Shown in pieces: positions 5,657 through 6,755 of a stretch of 6,755 nucleotides of DNA. Numbering within the stretch: the stretch's first letter is position 1; each line of letters starts with the position of its first letter. The translations under genes were made by a program, and so were the position numbers. The notes below the pieces were generated by a model that was given only the letters and a program-made list of their open reading frames with translations, was not told the origin of the DNA and searched no databases. The stretch covers positions 1-6,755 of the forward strand of contig JACMMQ010000013.1 of NCBI GenBank assembly GCA_014378955.1, read 5' to 3'. The DNA comes from Clostridia bacterium (lineage in GTDB: Bacteria > Bacillota > Clostridia > SK-Y3 > JACMMQ01).

Positions 5657-5664
5657 CCCCCCTT
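5657..5664 (-). promoter_or_regulatory. G-run ribosome binding site for the spoIIP GTG start
   Basis: On the minus strand AAGGGGGG lies 8 nt before the GTG at 5648. Its context, AAGGGGGGATA, is identical to that before the Crp/Fnr gene. Confidence 0.55.
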
Positions 5665-5739
5665 ATTTATCAGTAGTGGGTGTTACTACATCTACAAACA
5701 TATGCACCACCGACAAATATTATGCACTTGAGAGAGGGC

Positions 5740-6708
5740 TTACTCGTAATGTGGAATAGCATCTTTTCCATGCATCGCAACGTTGATACCATCTGAAATG
5801 ACATTGGACACACGGTCAATCATGCTGTCCACGTCGTTAGGGGTGACGATGAGCTGTTGTCCAAACGGGGCTAAGCTTTGTAATATTAAATCATACTTAT
5901 CATCACGGTTAATATTTTTAAGTGTTTGCGTAAGTGCGTTGTCTTGTGCATTTTCTTTTTGCATGTTGTCTAGCAGTAAATCGATGGTATCGTTTGCGAT
6001 TGTTGCCGCATCCACAACCGTTGGCACACCGATTGCAATGACCTTGACGCCCAAGGTTTCTTGATTGAGTGCCATGCGCTTGTTGCCTACGCCTGACCCT
6101 GGACTAATACCTGTGTCCGCTATTTGTATCGTGGAACTGACACGTTCCATTTTGCGAGAGGCAAGTGCATCAATCACCATTACTATTGTAGGCTTCACAC
6201 GCTCTACGACGCCCTTCACCACCTCCATGGTCTCAACGCCAGTGATTCCCAACACACCAGGCGAAATGCCACACACGGCACGCACATCGCTGTCCTTGAA
6301 GTTTGGGTCGTATTGTAGCAAATGTCTTGTAATAATCAAGCCTTCCGTTACCTTTGGTCCTAACGCATCTGGCGTAACATGCCAATTGCCCAGACCCACC
6401 ACCAAAACGGTATCTTTCTTTGTCAGTTTAGCGATATTTTTTAATTCCACTGAAAACAAGTCCGCAATTTTTTCGTGCAATCGGTCATCGTTTTCACGCA
6501 TGCGGGGTGCTTCGAGTGTCACATACGTTCCCTTTGCCTTGCCAATCGCTCTTTCACCCATTTCATTTTCTACAAAAACACGTGTAATGGTGACATCCTG
6601 ATATTTTTGCATTTCCGTTCTCACGCCTGGAATATCCTCCGTTTGGTCGGCATTTGCCCTGAATATTTCACCTGCTTCAATTGCTAAATCTGTTCTAATT
6701 TGTCGCAT
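5740..6708 (-). CDS. gpr: Germination protease GPR
   Basis: A 322-residue aspartic-type endopeptidase of family A25, made in the forespore as a zymogen. At germination it cleaves small acid-soluble proteins off spore DNA. IRTDLAIEA (4-12) matches the autoprocessing site, so cleavage is expected after D7. The catalytic aspartates are D114 in VTPDALGP (111-118) and D180 in VIDALASR (178-185). Their 66-residue separation equals that of D127 and D193 in Bacillus megaterium GPR. ISPGVLG (148-154) and DTGISPGSGVGN (198-209) are further signatures. The ATG at 6708 has an AAAAAGGAG site (6716-6724) 7 nt upstream. The protein is shorter than the roughly 370-residue Bacillus enzymes, as usual for Clostridia, with a propeptide of only 7 residues. 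It is first in the gpr-spoIIP pair; the upstream promoter lies at or beyond the window edge. Confidence 0.95.
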   Translation of the reverse strand: MRQIRTDLAIEAGEIFRANADQTEDIPGVRTEMQKYQDVTITRVFVENEMGERAIGKAKGTYVTLEAPRMRENDDRLHEKIADLFSVELKNIAKLTKKDTVLVVGLGNWHVTPDALGPKVTEGLIITRHLLQYDPNFKDSDVRAVCGISPGVLGITGVETMEVVKGVVERVKPTIVMVIDALASRKMERVSSTIQIADTGISPGSGVGNKRMALNQETLGVKVIAIGVPTVVDAATIANDTIDLLLDNMQKENAQDNALTQTLKNINRDDKYDLILQSLAPFGQQLIVTPNDVDSMIDRVSNVISDGINVAMHGKDAIPHYE

Positions 6709-6755
6709 ATCATCACTCCTTTTTGGGTTATATCCTTAAAATCTTCAAATTAAAG

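Noticed and set aside
5649..5739. A sigma-E promoter for spoIIP in the gpr-spoIIP gap (minus strand TAATATT then CATATGTT)
   Set aside because: The -35-like block is good, but the spacer is too short and the -10 matches only partly. The GTAGT/ACTAC hairpin at 5673-5689 is too weak to call a terminator.
6065..6601. A 178-codon plus-strand open frame opposite gpr
   Set aside because: It is an antisense shadow of a clearly coding, conserved gene. Its product resembles no family I recognise, and no ribosome site or promoter stands out.
6726..6755. A sigma-F-like promoter before gpr on the minus strand (CTTTA, 15 bp, GGATATAACC)
   Set aside because: The spacing and the GG of the -10 fit, but there are several mismatches. 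The implied transcript start near 6720 would cut into the ribosome site, and the -35 sits on the last bases of the window.

Overview
The window reads as chromosome of a low-GC, endospore-forming Firmicute, most likely class Clostridia. The reasons are a germination protease (gpr) next to spoIIP, a PdaA-type spore-cortex deacetylase, a clostridial-style M18 aminopeptidase, AT-rich intergenic regions and strong Shine-Dalgarno sites. Genus cannot be assigned from the sequence. All protein genes look intact. No tRNA, rRNA, CRISPR array, insertion sequence or phage gene is visible.

Layout. Positions 1-282 carry no gene. They hold a compact fold-back element (a possible three-way junction plus a 13-bp-stem hairpin) that looks like a dispersed intergenic repeat, followed by a promoter. 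Next is a PdaA-like polysaccharide deacetylase lipoprotein (283-1221, +) with its own terminator. A 19-bp perfect palindrome and an extended -10 promoter precede a small DUF2892 membrane protein (1356-1556, +) and thioredoxin (1576-1890, +). Convergent to these is a Crp/Fnr-family regulator (1893-2570, -). Divergent from the regulator, 45 bp away, is a single-domain rhodanese (2616-2954, +). A bidirectional terminator separates this from the minus-strand M18 aminopeptidase (2992-4374), spoIIP (4464-5648) and gpr (5740-6708).

How the genes work together. Three genes act in sporulation or germination. SpoIIP degrades septal peptidoglycan during engulfment, PdaA makes muramic-delta-lactam in the cortex, and GPR degrades small acid-soluble spore proteins at germination. 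The middle block (DUF2892 membrane protein, thioredoxin, Crp/Fnr regulator, rhodanese) looks like a small redox or sulfane-sulfur module. It contains, as separate genes, the two domains that E. coli YgaP fuses. The regulator's sensor domain has three cysteines, and the palindrome upstream of the DUF2892-thioredoxin pair is a plausible operator. This block is the most interesting part of the window, but its function is inferred from gene content only.
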